Source of the DNA: Streptomyces bottropensis ATCC 25435 | GTDB lineage: Bacteria > Actinomycetota > Actinomycetes > Streptomycetales > Streptomycetaceae | Direction of reading: 5' to 3' | Assembly: GCF_000383595.1 (NCBI RefSeq) | Contig: NZ_KB911581.1 | Location: 2,300,265 to 2,364,264, forward strand | Length of the DNA stretch: 64,000 nt | Shown: positions 10,533 to 20,380 of the stretch, piece after piece | How the letters are laid out: the number at the start of each line of letters is the position of its first letter | Numbering within the stretch: the stretch's first letter is position 1 | The notes under the pieces: generated by a model | Told to the model about the DNA's origin: nothing | Database searches by the model: none | Seen by the model: the letters and a program-made list of their open reading frames with translations, nothing else | Program-made: the position numbers and the translations under genes

Positions 10533-12071
10533 TCAGGCCGGGGTGGATTGCGGGAAGGCGCCCTTGTCCCCCGTGGGCTGCTCCGGGGGTGCTTCCGCGC
10601 GGAAGGAGCCGGGGAGGGCGAGGGCCGCGAGGGCAGCGATCAGACTGAAGGCGATGATCACCCAGTACGAGCCGCCGTACGCCCCCGCGGGGTGCTCGCC
10701 GGATGTGCCGAGCCGCTCCTGCAGGGTGATCGCGATGACCGCGATGCCGAGCGCGCCGCCGATCTGGTTGAAGATGAACAGCGCGCTGGTGGCCCGCGCC
10801 GCGGCGGCCTCGCCGACCGCCCTGTACATGAAGGCCATGGTGCCGGGCGCGGTCAGCCCGATGCCGTAGCCGGTGAGGCCGAAGGCGACGGAGAGCAACG
10901 CGGTGTTCGTGCCCGAGCCGATCTGGGAGAAGGCGAGCGCGCCGAGTGCGGTGACGAGCATGCCGACCGTGGAGGTGAGCCGCGCGGTGACCTTGCTCGC
11001 CGTCTTGCCGGAGGTGATCGCGCCGGCGGCGCCGAGGATGCCGGAGGGGATCAGCAGCAGACCGGCGTGCAGGGCGCCGAACCCGCGGGACTGCTGGTAG
11101 TACAGCGGGGTCAGGAGCAGCAGGGCGTTGGCGACGGCGCCCACGAAGAACATCGTGACGACGGCCATGGTGAAGCCGCGCTTGCCGAACATGCGCAGGT
11201 CGATGAGCGGTGTGACCGAGGTGCGCAGGGCGTGCACCGCGTATCCGACGAGCAGGAGCACACCGGCGCCGAAGGCGACGAGCACCTTCGGTGACGACGC
11301 GTCACCGGAGTGCGCGGCCGTCGTGAAGCCGTAGACCAGGGCCGCGAACCCGGGGGAGAGCAGCGCCAGGCCGAGGACGTCCAGACGCTCCTCGGGGCGG
11401 CCGGCGTGCTGGTCGGCGGGCAGGGTGCGCAGTGCGAGCAGCAGGGCGACCAGACCGATGGGCAGGTTGATCAGGAACATCCAGCGCCAGCTCACGGCGT
11501 CCACGAGGACACCGCCGAGGACGGGGCCGAGGATCGGGCCGAGGGTGAGGGGCAGCGAGATCAGTGCCATGGCCTTGGCGACGCGCGCGGGGCCCGCGGT
11601 CGTGGCGAGGACGCTCTGCACGACGGGGACGATCATGCCGCCACCGAGGCCCTGGAGCACCCGGAACGCGATCAGCGACTCGATGGACCAGGCGAAGCCC
11701 GACAGTACCGAGCCGAGTACGAACAGGGAGACGGCGGCGAGCCACATCGTGCGGCCGCCGAAGCGGTCGACGGCCCAGCCCGCGAACGGTGTGGCGACGG
11801 CGACGGCGAGCAGATAGCCGGCGGTCACCCACTGGACGGTCGCGAGCGGCGAGCCGAACTCGCCGCTGAGCGTCTTCACGCCGACGTTGACGATCGTCTC
11901 GTCGAGCAGTGCCATCAGCAGCGCGAGCAGCAGGACACCGGCCATGCGCATGAAGGCCGGGTCGAGTTTGTCGTTCACCTCGGCGGCGCTCTCCGCCGCC
12001 GCTGGAGCGGTCTGCGAGGGGTCGGGTGTCGTATCGGGTGCCGTGGACGATTCGGGAGTTCCGCGTGTCAT
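10533..12071 (-). CDS. MFS drug exporter, 14-TM EmrB/QacA type
   Basis: This 512-residue membrane protein of the DHA2 family has LLDETIVNVGVKT at the first helix (motif D1), GYLLAVAVATPFAG, DRFGGRTMW (motif A) and GPILGPVLGG (motif C, proton antiporters). The alternating hydrophobic segments add up to about 14 membrane helices. The ATG at 12071 was chosen because the frame upstream runs into the operator region. It is divergent from a MarR gene with two inverted repeats between them, a classic layout in which the MarR protein represses the exporter until its ligand, often the cluster product, appears. Export and self-resistance are the probable roles. Confidence 0.92.
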   Translation of the reverse strand: MTRGTPESSTAPDTTPDPSQTAPAAAESAAEVNDKLDPAFMRMAGVLLLALLMALLDETIVNVGVKTLSGEFGSPLATVQWVTAGYLLAVAVATPFAGWAVDRFGGRTMWLAAVSLFVLGSVLSGFAWSIESLIAFRVLQGLGGGMIVPVVQSVLATTAGPARVAKAMALISLPLTLGPILGPVLGGVLVDAVSWRWMFLINLPIGLVALLLALRTLPADQHAGRPEERLDVLGLALLSPGFAALVYGFTTAAHSGDASSPKVLVAFGAGVLLLVGYAVHALRTSVTPLIDLRMFGKRGFTMAVVTMFFVGAVANALLLLTPLYYQQSRGFGALHAGLLLIPSGILGAAGAITSGKTASKVTARLTSTVGMLVTALGALAFSQIGSGTNTALLSVAFGLTGYGIGLTAPGTMAFMYRAVGEAAAARATSALFIFNQIGGALGIAVIAITLQERLGTSGEHPAGAYGGSYWVIIAFSLIAALAALALPGSFRAEAPPEQPTGDKGAFPQSTPA

Positions 12072-12151
12072 GCGTACCGCCTGGGGTCGATGCAGTCGGG
12101 GACGGGCGCGGAACGACGCCGCGCTCTGTGCGTCCCTCACCCTACGAGTAA

Positions 12152-12167
12152 ATGCAGGCGCCTGCAT
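12152..12167. promoter_or_regulatory. Perfect 16-bp palindrome, probable MarR operator
   Basis: ATGCAGGCGCCTGCAT is its own reverse complement. It lies about 80 bases upstream of the exporter start at 12071, in its promoter region. Size and symmetry fit a dimeric MarR-family repressor. It shares the ATGCA end with the second site at 12251-12273. Confidence 0.7.
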
Positions 12168-12250
12168 CTAATTTTCGGACAGATCTCTGTCTGCCTTGCT
12201 GATGGCCGGTCCAATGGGGCAGGCTGTGAGGGAAAGCGCTTGAAAAATGC

Positions 12251-12273
12251 ATGCATAGACATGGTTTATGCAT
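12251..12273. promoter_or_regulatory. Second inverted repeat, probable MarR autoregulatory site
   Basis: Arms ATGCATA (12251-12257) and TATGCAT (12267-12273) are separated by nine bases. The site overlaps the likely promoter of the MarR gene, where a TATAGT hexamer at 12283-12288 could be the -10. Binding here would give autorepression. Confidence 0.6.
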
Positions 12274-12318
12274 GGAGTTGGTTATAGTGGAGGGGGAGTG
12301 AGCGAAGGGGAGGCGGAC

Positions 12319-12780
12319 ATGGCGGCCGATGACCGTGGAGGGCGTCCCGGTGAGTTCGACCTGTGGCGTCGGATGACGCTGATGGTCGGTCAGCTCAACC
12401 AGTCGCTGGAGAAGACGCTCGCGAGCGAGCATCAGATCTCCCTGCCCGAGCTGATGGTGCTGATCGAGCTGCGGCACGGTCACGAACGCGGCACCCGGGT
12501 GCAGGAGCTGTCCACCGCGGTCGGGCTCGACCAGTCGTCCATGAGCCGGCTCGTCACCCGCCTGGAGAACAAGGGCCTCACGACCCGCGTCTCCTGCGAG
12601 CACGACCGCCGCGGCGTCTACTGCATGCTGACGCCCGCGGGCGCCGAGCGCGGTGAGCGGGCCGAGGCCCGCTGCCGTGAGGAGCTGACCGGACTGCTCG
12701 ATGTCGCCTCGTTCGACGACCGTTGGGCATCGCTCGTCTCCCGCTTCCGGCACAGCGCGGCCGGAGCCGCCACCCCTTAA
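12319..12780 (+). CDS. MarR-family regulator of the exporter
   Basis: This 153-residue winged-helix regulator shows the MarR core. It has LPELMVLIEL and VQELSTAVGLDQSSMSRLVTRLENKGL (recognition helix, about residues 60-88), followed by the wing with DRRGVYCMLTPAG. The ATG at 12319 has an AGGGGAGG box, while a GTG at 12298 in the same frame is an alternative start that would add seven residues. It is divergent from the MFS exporter gene, with two palindromes between them. It most likely represses the exporter and itself, and is released by a pathway product. The downstream luciferase-like monooxygenase gene starts 45 bases later and may be cotranscribed. Confidence 0.9.
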   Translation: MAADDRGGRPGEFDLWRRMTLMVGQLNQSLEKTLASEHQISLPELMVLIELRHGHERGTRVQELSTAVGLDQSSMSRLVTRLENKGLTTRVSCEHDRRGVYCMLTPAGAERGERAEARCREELTGLLDVASFDDRWASLVSRFRHSAAGAATP

Positions 12781-12825
12781 GCGCGTCACCCCCTCCTTTC
12801 GGCCCTGTCCGTGAAGGAGACCAGC

Positions 12826-13854
12826 GTGAAACTGTCCGTCCTGGACCAGTCCGTCGTGCCGGAGGGAAGCACCCCGGCCACCGCCCTGCACAACTCCCTG
12901 AACCTGGCACGTCTCGCGGACCGGCTCGGTTACCACCGCTACTGGTTCGCCGAGCATCACGCCACGCCCTCCTTCGCGGGCCCCGCGCCGGAGATCATGG
13001 CCGCCAGGGTCGCCGCCGAGACCCGTCGCATCCGGGTCGGCTCCGGTGGGGTGCTGCTGCCGCACTACAGCCCGCTGAAGGTCGCCGAGGTGTTCCGGGT
13101 GCTCGGCGCGCTCTCGCCCGGCCGGATCGATCTCGGTGTCGGCCGCGGTATCGGCGCCGGGAGCATCGAGGCGCACGCGCTCGCCCCGGGTACCTCCGGG
13201 GGCGGGGACGACGGGGACTTTCCCGGCAAGCTCGCCGAACTCCTCGCCTTCCTGCACGGCGGCTTCCCCGACGGGCACCCCTATGGCCGCATCCAGCTCA
13301 TGCCCACCGCGGGCGCGCCCGAGGTGTGGCTCCTGGTGGCCAGCCCGCAGAGCGCCGAACTGGCCGCCCGGCTCGGGCTGCCGGTGTCCATAGCCCACTT
13401 CGGCCGGCCCCAGGTCACCCGCTCCGTCGTCGAGGCCTACCGCGGCGCCTTCGACAGTCACGACGGCTCGCGGCCGCGCGTGCAGATCGGTATCGGGGTG
13501 TACTGCGGGCCCACGGAGGAGGAGGCCCGGCGGATCTTCGCCAGCCAGCGGCTCTTCCGGCTGCGCATGGGCCGCGGGCTGCTGCTGCCGCTGCCGTCGC
13601 CGGAGGCCGCTCTCGACGGGCTGCGCGGCGAGGTGGAACCGCTCGCGGACGAGGTGGCCGAATGGCCGAGGTGCGTGGTCGGCGACCCCGACCATGTGCA
13701 CAAGGAGCTCACGTCCATGACCGAGGCGCTGGAGATCGACGAGTTCATGGTGCTCTCCACGATCCACGCCCCCCGAGATCGCATGCGTTCCTATGAACTG
13801 CTCGCGCGGCGCTTCGGGCTGACCGGGGAGGGCGGCGGCGACAGTGCCGCGTGA
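12826..13854 (+). CDS. Luciferase-like flavin-dependent monooxygenase (1)
   Basis: This 342-residue TIM-barrel protein of the LLM class uses reduced FMN, supplied by a separate reductase. It has the family landmarks LSVLDQS at the N-terminus, YWFAEHH, GSGGVLLPHYSPLKVAEVF, and GRIDLGVGRG. The GTG at 12826 has AAGGAG seven bases upstream and is preferred over the GTG at 12811. In aromatic polyketide pathways these enzymes hydroxylate or epoxidise the ring system. A second LLM gene (24955) and one flavin reductase gene (24369) are in the same cluster, so this enzyme probably shares that reductase. The substrate is inferred only from context. Confidence 0.9.
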   Translation: MKLSVLDQSVVPEGSTPATALHNSLNLARLADRLGYHRYWFAEHHATPSFAGPAPEIMAARVAAETRRIRVGSGGVLLPHYSPLKVAEVFRVLGALSPGRIDLGVGRGIGAGSIEAHALAPGTSGGGDDGDFPGKLAELLAFLHGGFPDGHPYGRIQLMPTAGAPEVWLLVASPQSAELAARLGLPVSIAHFGRPQVTRSVVEAYRGAFDSHDGSRPRVQIGIGVYCGPTEEEARRIFASQRLFRLRMGRGLLLPLPSPEAALDGLRGEVEPLADEVAEWPRCVVGDPDHVHKELTSMTEALEIDEFMVLSTIHAPRDRMRSYELLARRFGLTGEGGGDSAA

Positions 13855-14018
13855 AGCGGAGCGGACGGCCTGCCGAAGAATGTCCGGAACCATATGACAC
13901 ACCGGCTCGCCGAATGTGGCCTGGATCACATGACGGCGGCCCCCTGCGCAAGCACGTTCTACTGTGGCGCTGGGCACGGCTGACCGTGCGCAGGGGGACC
14001 GACGGGGCAGGTGTGCAC

Positions 14019-17000
14019 GTGAATGGGGAACACGCTTCGATCTACGACTTCCGAATACTCGGACCCCTGGCGGTCCTCACAGGGGGAAGAGAACTGACCG
14101 TCTCGTCCCCCAAGCAGCGGGTGCTTCTCGCGTCCCTGCTGCTGCGGGCCGACCGGGTGGTCACGTCCGACGAACTCATCCGAAGGCTCTGGGACGACCA
14201 GCCGCCACGAGACACCCGCGCCGCGCTGCACGTCCATACCACCCGGCTGAGGGCGCTGCTGCGCGAATCACTGGACGTCGGCGACCCTCCGGTCATCGAG
14301 ACCCACCCGGGCGGCTACCGGCTCGCGATGGATTCGGCGGCCCTCGACCTCACCCGCTACCGGAAGGCGGCCGACGAGGCCCGCCTCGCCCGGGGCCGGG
14401 GGGACACCGCCCGGGAACTGGCCGCCCTGGAACGAGCGCTCGCCGAATGGCGCGGGGATCCCTTCGAGACCGTGCCCTCCGCCTCGCTGCAGACCGAGGC
14501 CGTACCGCAGCTCGCGGAGGAACGCCTCACCCTCGTCGAACGGCGCTTCGCGCTCCTCCTCGACCTCGGCGGCAGCGCCGACATCATTCCGCAGCTGCGC
14601 GCACTCGCAGCCGAACACCCGGTACGGGAACGGCTTCGCGAGTACCTGATGCGGGCTCTGCACCGCACCGGGCAGGTCGCCGCGGCGCTGGAGGAGTACC
14701 GCGACTACTACCGGATGCTCGACCGTGAACTCGGACTCCCCCCGGGGCAGGAACTCCAGGAGCTGCACCGGCAACTGCTCGCCGAGACCGGTGAACTCCA
14801 CACCCCCCAGGCCGGCCCCTCGGGCCGCCGCGCGTACGCGGTCCGTGAGGTGCACCGGACCGCCGGGGTGCAGCCCACCAACCCCAGCGCGCCCTGGGTG
14901 GTGCAGCGCCAACTCCCGCCAGAGGCAACCCACTTCGTCGGCCGGGAGGAACTGCTGGAGGAAGTCGTCGCCGCGCTCACGCCACGCCAGCGCGCGGCCG
15001 TACCGCTGGTCAGCCTCGTCGGCCCACCCGGCGTCGGCAAGACCGCGCTCGCGTTGCGGGCCGCGCACCGGCTCAGCCCGGCCTACCCCGACGGGCAGTG
15101 GTACATCCGCCTCCACGACGCCTGCGGCGGAGCCCGGCCCGTGCACGACATCATCGCCGAGCTGCTGCACGCCTCCGGCGCCGACGTCTCCGTACTGCCC
15201 ACCGAACGGCACCAGCTCACCGGCGTGCTCCGCAGCAGGCTCGCCGACCGGCGCGTCCTCATCGTCATCGACGACGTCAACAACAGTGAGCAGGTCCCCG
15301 ACCTGCTGCCGGGTTCTCCGAGCTGCGCCGTGCTCGCCCTGCACCGCGAATACCGGCCCGACCTCGTCGCCGTCTACGGCGCACGCAGCTTCACCCTCGA
15401 CCTGTTGTCGCAGAAGGAGGGTGAACAGGTACTCACCGCCGTTCTCGGCAGGGCCCCGGAGACCCTGTGCGCCACGGCCGTCACCGAACTCGTCGAACTG
15501 TGCGGCCGGCTTCCGCTCGCCCTGCGCATCGCCGCCGGACACCTGGCCGGACGGCCCTGGCGCTCCGTCGAGTCCTTCGCCGAGGCGCTGCGCGAGGGCG
15601 ACCCGCTGGAACTCCTCGCCCTCGGCGACAGCCCGTCGACCGCCGTACGGGCCGCGTTCGGCGTCGCCTACGAGTCGTTGCCCGCACTGTCCCGACGGTT
15701 CTTCCGATTGCTCGGCGTCGTCGGCGACATGGCCTTCACCGCCCTTACCGCCGCCCAACTCGCCGACTGCGAGCCCCAGGTGGCCGACCAGCTCCTCGAC
15801 AAGCTCGCCGCGGCCCAGCTCATCGAGGTCTCGTCCCAGGACACCTACCGCTTCCACAGCCTCATCGCCCTGTACGCGGCCGAGCGCAGCATCGAGGAGG
15901 ACGGTCCCGCCGACCGGAGGCAGGCCCTGAACCGGCTGTGCCGCTGGTACCTGCGCCGCACCGACGAGGCCGTGCGGTCCTGCTACCCGGGCTTCCTGCG
16001 GGTGTTCCGGCCCGACCCCCACGGCCCGGACATCGAGGTCGAACCCCGGGCCGCGCAGGAGTGGCTGCGCGTCGAGCAGTCCAACCTCGTGGCCCTGGTC
16101 GTCCGCGCCGCCGACGAGCACCTGGACGAGGTCTGCGTCCGCCTGGTGGACATGCTCCGCGGCTACTTCACCCTCGGCCGGCTCCAGACCGACTGGCTCA
16201 CCATCGCCCAGGCCGGGTTGCGCGCCGCGCGCTCGCTCGGCGACCAACGGGCCACTGCGGTGATGCGGCTCAGCGTCGGACTCGCGCTGCAGGGTCTCAA
16301 CCGGCTCCCGGACGCGGCCCGCGAACTGCGCCTAGCCCACCGGGAGTTCATCCGACTGGGCGTGCGCGACTTCGAGGCCGTCACCGTCAACGCCATCGCG
16401 ATGAACCAGCTTCAGCGACCCACCAAGCACATCGACAGCGCCGTCACCCTGCTGGAACGCGGCTTGGAGATCAGCCGGCATCTGGAACTGCGGCATGTCG
16501 AGGCCCGCGGGCTGATGTACCTGGGCATGGCCCGGCACAGCCAGGGGCGGCTGCACGTGGCCGAGGCCCATTTCAGCCGCGCCGCCGCGATCCTCGACGA
16601 GGACGGTGTCCAGCGCTCCCGCCCCGAGGTGCTGGCCCGGCTCGGTGCCGTCCACGCCGACCTGCGCGAATGGGACGCGGCCATGGCCAATCTCAGCCTC
16701 GCGCTGTCGCTCAGCAAGGAGTTCAACGCCCCTCACTCGACTGTTCTCGCCTCCTACGGGCTCGCCCAGGTCTACGCCTGCAACAGCTATGTCGACCTCG
16801 CGTACCAGCACGCCGAGAGCGCCGTCGTCATCGCCCGCGACCACGGCTATGTCGCCCTGGAGGCCAACGCCCGCAACACCCTGGGCGGGCTGCACCTCAT
16901 CCGGGGCAGATCCGCCGACGCCCGCGAGGAGTTCACCCGCACTCTGGCCATCGCCGAACGCATCGGTCATCCCCAGTCGGAGGCCCACGCCCTCATCGGC

Positions 17001-17252
17001 CTCGGGCGGCTCGAACTGGCGGGGGGCCGGCCTGCCGAGGCCTACCAGCTCGGCGCGCGCGCGGTCACCGTCGCCGACGGGTCCGGGCTGCTCCTCCTTC
17101 GCGCCCAGGCCGAGGAGCTGTGCCGACGCACCGGCAACACGCCCGGCCGGGAACACCCGGAGTCCGCCGGAAGGCGCGCGGACGACAGCGGCACGGTCCT
17201 GCCCGAGGCGTCCGGCAGCCTCCACGCACTGTTCCCGGAATGCAGTGCATGA
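14019..17252 (+). CDS. Large AfsR-like SARP regulator (SARP, NB-ARC, TPR)
   Basis: This protein of about 1077 residues has an N-terminal winged-helix DNA-binding domain (SSPKQRVLLASLLLRAD, about residues 8-95) and a bacterial transcriptional activation domain (about 100-250). An NB-ARC ATPase follows, with Walker A GPPGVGKTA near 333 and Walker B VLIVIDDV near 412, and then a long helical TPR region (about 730-1040). This is the AfsR-like large SARP layout. The GTG at 14019 was chosen because the winged helix starts right after it. An in-frame GTG at 14013 is possible, and longer starts would add non-conserved sequence. It is probably a pathway-specific activator whose ATPase and TPR parts gate activity. 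Two small SARPs are encoded nearby. Confidence 0.92.
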   Translation: MNGEHASIYDFRILGPLAVLTGGRELTVSSPKQRVLLASLLLRADRVVTSDELIRRLWDDQPPRDTRAALHVHTTRLRALLRESLDVGDPPVIETHPGGYRLAMDSAALDLTRYRKAADEARLARGRGDTARELAALERALAEWRGDPFETVPSASLQTEAVPQLAEERLTLVERRFALLLDLGGSADIIPQLRALAAEHPVRERLREYLMRALHRTGQVAAALEEYRDYYRMLDRELGLPPGQELQELHRQLLAETGELHTPQAGPSGRRAYAVREVHRTAGVQPTNPSAPWVVQRQLPPEATHFVGREELLEEVVAALTPRQRAAVPLVSLVGPPGVGKTALALRAAHRLSPAYPDGQWYIRLHDACGGARPVHDIIAELLHASGADVSVLPTERHQLTGVLRSRLADRRVLIVIDDVNNSEQVPDLLPGSPSCAVLALHREYRPDLVAVYGARSFTLDLLSQKEGEQVLTAVLGRAPETLCATAVTELVELCGRLPLALRIAAGHLAGRPWRSVESFAEALREGDPLELLALGDSPSTAVRAAFGVAYESLPALSRRFFRLLGVVGDMAFTALTAAQLADCEPQVADQLLDKLAAAQLIEVSSQDTYRFHSLIALYAAERSIEEDGPADRRQALNRLCRWYLRRTDEAVRSCYPGFLRVFRPDPHGPDIEVEPRAAQEWLRVEQSNLVALVVRAADEHLDEVCVRLVDMLRGYFTLGRLQTDWLTIAQAGLRAARSLGDQRATAVMRLSVGLALQGLNRLPDAARELRLAHREFIRLGVRDFEAVTVNAIAMNQLQRPTKHIDSAVTLLERGLEISRHLELRHVEARGLMYLGMARHSQGRLHVAEAHFSRAAAILDEDGVQRSRPEVLARLGAVHADLREWDAAMANLSLALSLSKEFNAPHSTVLASYGLAQVYACNSYVDLAYQHAESAVVIARDHGYVALEANARNTLGGLHLIRGRSADAREEFTRTLAIAERIGHPQSEAHALIGLGRLELAGGRPAEAYQLGARAVTVADGSGLLLLRAQAEELCRRTGNTPGREHPESAGRRADDSGTVLPEASGSLHALFPECSA

Positions 17253-17270
17253 CGGTGGCGGGAGCGGTGA

Positions 17271-17300
17271 CAGGGGCGCCTTCGGGCAAGGGCGCCCCTG
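17271..17300. terminator. Hairpin after the large SARP gene
   Basis: Ten-base perfect arms (17271-17280 and 17291-17300) with a ten-base loop lie 18 bases past the stop of the large SARP gene. This fits a terminator separating it from the next SARP gene. Confidence 0.7.
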
Positions 17301-17470
17301 AGCATGCAGGGCGGCTTCGTCAACGCCGTGTTGCGGCCGTACGACGGCCCTGCCCCGCGACGCCGCGTGCAGGGAGGATCGCGCCGGGCTGAAAGGCCGC
17401 CGAAAGTGAGGTGCAAGATCCAGCGGCCACGATGGTGCCCGTACCCCATCAAGCCAGCCCTGGAGGCGAG

Positions 17471-18295
17471 ATGTACGCACGAATCCTCGGCACGCTCACC
17501 CTCTCCGACGGCCCGCGCACCGTCACCCCGCGGGCCCCGAAGCAGCGCCAGCTCCTGAGTCTGCTGCTGCTGCACGCCGGGCAGGTCGTCACCGTGGACG
17601 AATGCGTGGACGAACTGTGGGCGGACTCGCCCCCGCACAGCGCCCACTCCACACTCCAGACGTACGTGATGCAGATACGCAAGACCCTCAGAAGCGCCGC
17701 CACCGCCACCGGCACCTCTGCGGAGATGTACCTGGAGACCCGTGACCGCGGCTACCTCCTCGCCGTCGGCGCCGGTCAACTGGACCTGCACCAGTTCGAG
17801 AAGCTCGTCGAGCAGGCATCCCTCGCCCGCATCGTCGGCGACCACACCCGCGAGTCGGAGCTCCTGCACCGGGCCCTCGGACTGTGGTCGGGCAAGGCGC
17901 TCGCCGACGTGACCTGCGGACCGCTGCTGCGCACCCGGCTCAGTGGATTGCGTGAGACACGGCTGGGCGCCCTCGAACAGCGCATCGACGCCGACCTGAG
18001 GATCGGCCGCCACCACCGGCTCATCGGCGAACTCCGTGTGCTCACCCGTCAGTACCCCACGTACGAGAATCTCCACGCCCAGCTGATGATCGCCCTCTCC
18101 CGGTCCGGGCGCACCGCCGACGCCCTTGAGGTGTTCGCCGGGCTCCGCCGCACCTTCAGCACCGAACTCGGCCTGGAGCCCTCGGCCCGGGTCCGGGACC
18201 TGCACGCCGATCTGCTCAACTCCGTGCCGGTGAGGGAGTCCGTGTACCTGCCGGGGCCGGACAGCACACCCGTACCGCTGCGCACGGCCGGCTGA
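17471..18295 (+). CDS. Small SARP transcriptional activator (SARP 2)
   Basis: This 274-residue protein has the compact two-domain SARP layout: a winged-helix DNA-binding domain (PKQRQLLSLLLLHAG, about residues 15-95) and a bacterial transcriptional activation domain (about 100-255, ending ELGLEPSARVRDLH). It has no ATPase part. The ATG at 17471 has a GGAGG box seven bases upstream, and the longer frame upstream is not conserved. It resembles ActII-ORF4/RedD-size regulators, which activate antibiotic clusters by binding direct repeats near the -10 of target promoters. The gene is followed by the SnoaL/OYE/ABM transcript, which carries a candidate SARP site. Confidence 0.92.
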   Translation: MYARILGTLTLSDGPRTVTPRAPKQRQLLSLLLLHAGQVVTVDECVDELWADSPPHSAHSTLQTYVMQIRKTLRSAATATGTSAEMYLETRDRGYLLAVGAGQLDLHQFEKLVEQASLARIVGDHTRESELLHRALGLWSGKALADVTCGPLLRTRLSGLRETRLGALEQRIDADLRIGRHHRLIGELRVLTRQYPTYENLHAQLMIALSRSGRTADALEVFAGLRRTFSTELGLEPSARVRDLHADLLNSVPVRESVYLPGPDSTPVPLRTAG

Positions 18296-18318
18296 CCCCC
18301 GCGCCCGGCCCGTACGCG

Positions 18319-18344
18319 TGGAGCCGGACTCCACGCCTGCTCCA
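18319..18344. promoter_or_regulatory. Candidate SARP operator (site b)
   Basis: TGGA at 18319, TCCA at 18330 and TCCA at 18341 are spaced exactly 11 bases apart. All three match perfectly. The site lies about 70-95 bases upstream of the SnoaL-fold gene that opens the next rightward transcript. Confidence 0.65.
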
Positions 18345-18412
18345 CCGGAACCGGCGAAGGTGGCCCGGACCTCGGCGCCCGACAGGCGCCCACGAAGCAC
18401 AGGAGGAAGACC

Positions 18413-18898
18413 GTGACACGGACCGCACCTCCGGACACCCACACCGTGTCCGACCTGGACTACGCGGCCATCACCCGGTTCTACGCCGGACACGCGCAAC
18501 TGCTGGACGCCGGCCGGGCGGAGGAATGGGCCGAGCAGTTCACCGAGGACGGCACGTTCGCCCAGAACGTCAAACCCGGCGTCAAGCGCGGCCGCGCGGA
18601 CATCGCCGCCGGCATGCGCAAGGGCATCGACGCGCTCGCCGCTCGCGGTCTGACCCGCCGCCACTGGTTCGGCATGATCGCCGCCGAGCCCGTCGAGCCC
18701 GGAGTCGTGCGCACCCGTTACTACGCCGTCGTGTTCGAGACCCCGAAGGGCGGCGAACCCCGGCTGTACCTGAGCACGACCGCCGAGGACGTCCTGGAGC
18801 GCCGTGCCGGGACATGGTCCGTCCGCAGCCGCTACATCAGCCACGACGGCGCCGAGACGATCACCGGACGCGAAGCCGTCGCCGGGGCCGGGGCATGA
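18413..18898 (+). CDS. SnoaL-like (NTF2-fold) protein
   Basis: This 161-residue protein fits the SnoaL-like alpha+beta barrel. A helix-rich N-terminus (YAAITRFYAGHAQLLDAGRAEEWAEQFTEDG) is followed by strands with RRHWFGMIAAEP and RTRYYAVVFETP, and an end typical of the family (VRSRYISHDG). The GTG at 18413 follows AGGAGGAAG. Members act as cyclases, hydroxylases or dehydratase-like enzymes in aromatic polyketide pathways, so the reaction cannot be fixed. Its stop overlaps the start of the Old-Yellow-Enzyme gene by four bases, which suggests translational coupling and a joint step. Confidence 0.82.
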   Translation: MTRTAPPDTHTVSDLDYAAITRFYAGHAQLLDAGRAEEWAEQFTEDGTFAQNVKPGVKRGRADIAAGMRKGIDALAARGLTRRHWFGMIAAEPVEPGVVRTRYYAVVFETPKGGEPRLYLSTTAEDVLERRAGTWSVRSRYISHDGAETITGREAVAGAGA

Positions 18899-19986
18899 GC
18901 GGCCTGTTCGGCTCGACCCCGTTCGGTGGCCTCACCCTGCCGAACAGGATCGTCATGTCCCCGATGGGCCGCGGCCGGACCACAGTCGACGGAACGCCGC
19001 TGCCGGTCATGGCCGAGTACTACGCGCAGCGCGCCAGCGCCGGACTCATCATCAGCGAGGCCACCCATCCGAGCCCCCTGGCCGTCGGCCACGCCCACAG
19101 CGTCCGGCTGCACACCGCCGAACAGGCCCGCGCCTGGGCCCGGATCGTCGACGCCGTGCACGAGGCGGGCGGGCGGATGTACCTCCAGATCATGCACGCG
19201 GGCCGGGTCAGCCACCCCGACCTGCACGGCGAGACCCCCGTGGCGCCGTCCGCCGTCCGGGCCGAGGGGACCGCCCGGGTCTTTGCCGGCAAGCCGGCCC
19301 ACCCGACACCGCGACCCCTGCACCGGGACGAGATCGCCGCCACGATCCAGGACTTCGTGCGCTGCGCCCGCACCGCCACCGACATCGGCTTCGACGGCGT
19401 CGAGATCCACGGCGCCAACGGCTATCTGCTGCACCAGTTCCTGTCGCCGGTGACCAACACGCGCGAGGACGGGTACGGCGGCGACACCGAGGGCCGCATC
19501 CGGTTCCCCGTCGAGGTCGCCCGGGCCGTCGCCGCGGAGATCGGGGCGGAACGCACCGGCATCCGGCTCTCCCCGGGGTTCGCGCTCAACGACATGTCCG
19601 AGCCGGACCGGACCGAGGTGTATCCGGTGCTCGTGGATGCGCTCGCCGCACTCGGCCTCGGCCATCTCCACTTCGTCGCGGGCAGTGATCCGGCCCTCGT
19701 CCACGAGCTGAGCCGACGGTGGCCACGTACCGCCGTCGTCAACCTCGGCACCGGACCGCTCGACACCGACGGCACACTCGCCGCCGCCGACGAAGCCCTC
19801 GCCCACGGCGCCGGCCTCCTGTCCTTCGGCCGCCAGTTCCTCGCCAACCCCGACCTGCCCGAGCGGTTGCGCACCCGCGCCCCGCTCAACGCCTGGAACC
19901 CGCGGTTCTTCTACGAGGGCGGCGCCCAGGGCTACACCGACTACCCGGTCCTCGCCGCCGCCGGCGCGGCGGGCACCGCGGGCTGA
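18895..19986 (+). CDS. Old Yellow Enzyme-family flavin oxidoreductase
   Basis: This 363-residue FMN-dependent TIM-barrel ene-reductase homologue has FGGLTLPNRIVMSPMGRGR at the N-terminus, YLQIMHAGRVSH, and the signature HGANGYLLHQFLSP followed by NTREDGYGG. The ATG at 18895 overlaps the stop of the SnoaL-fold gene (ATGA). As I recall from the rishirilide pathway, a flavin-dependent enzyme (RslO5) reductively opens an epoxide before the backbone rearrangement. This gene is the natural counterpart, but that is an inference from family and context. It sits between SnoaL-like and ABM genes in one transcript. Confidence 0.9.
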   Translation: MSGLFGSTPFGGLTLPNRIVMSPMGRGRTTVDGTPLPVMAEYYAQRASAGLIISEATHPSPLAVGHAHSVRLHTAEQARAWARIVDAVHEAGGRMYLQIMHAGRVSHPDLHGETPVAPSAVRAEGTARVFAGKPAHPTPRPLHRDEIAATIQDFVRCARTATDIGFDGVEIHGANGYLLHQFLSPVTNTREDGYGGDTEGRIRFPVEVARAVAAEIGAERTGIRLSPGFALNDMSEPDRTEVYPVLVDALAALGLGHLHFVAGSDPALVHELSRRWPRTAVVNLGTGPLDTDGTLAAADEALAHGAGLLSFGRQFLANPDLPERLRTRAPLNAWNPRFFYEGGAQGYTDYPVLAAAGAAGTAG

Positions 19987-20367
<381 letters not shown>

Positions 20368-20380
20368 GCCGGAGCGGACC

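Noticed and set aside
12199-12221. A TCCA core between the MFS and MarR genes as another SARP site
   Set aside because: Only a single half-site exists, with no partner at 11 bases on either side.
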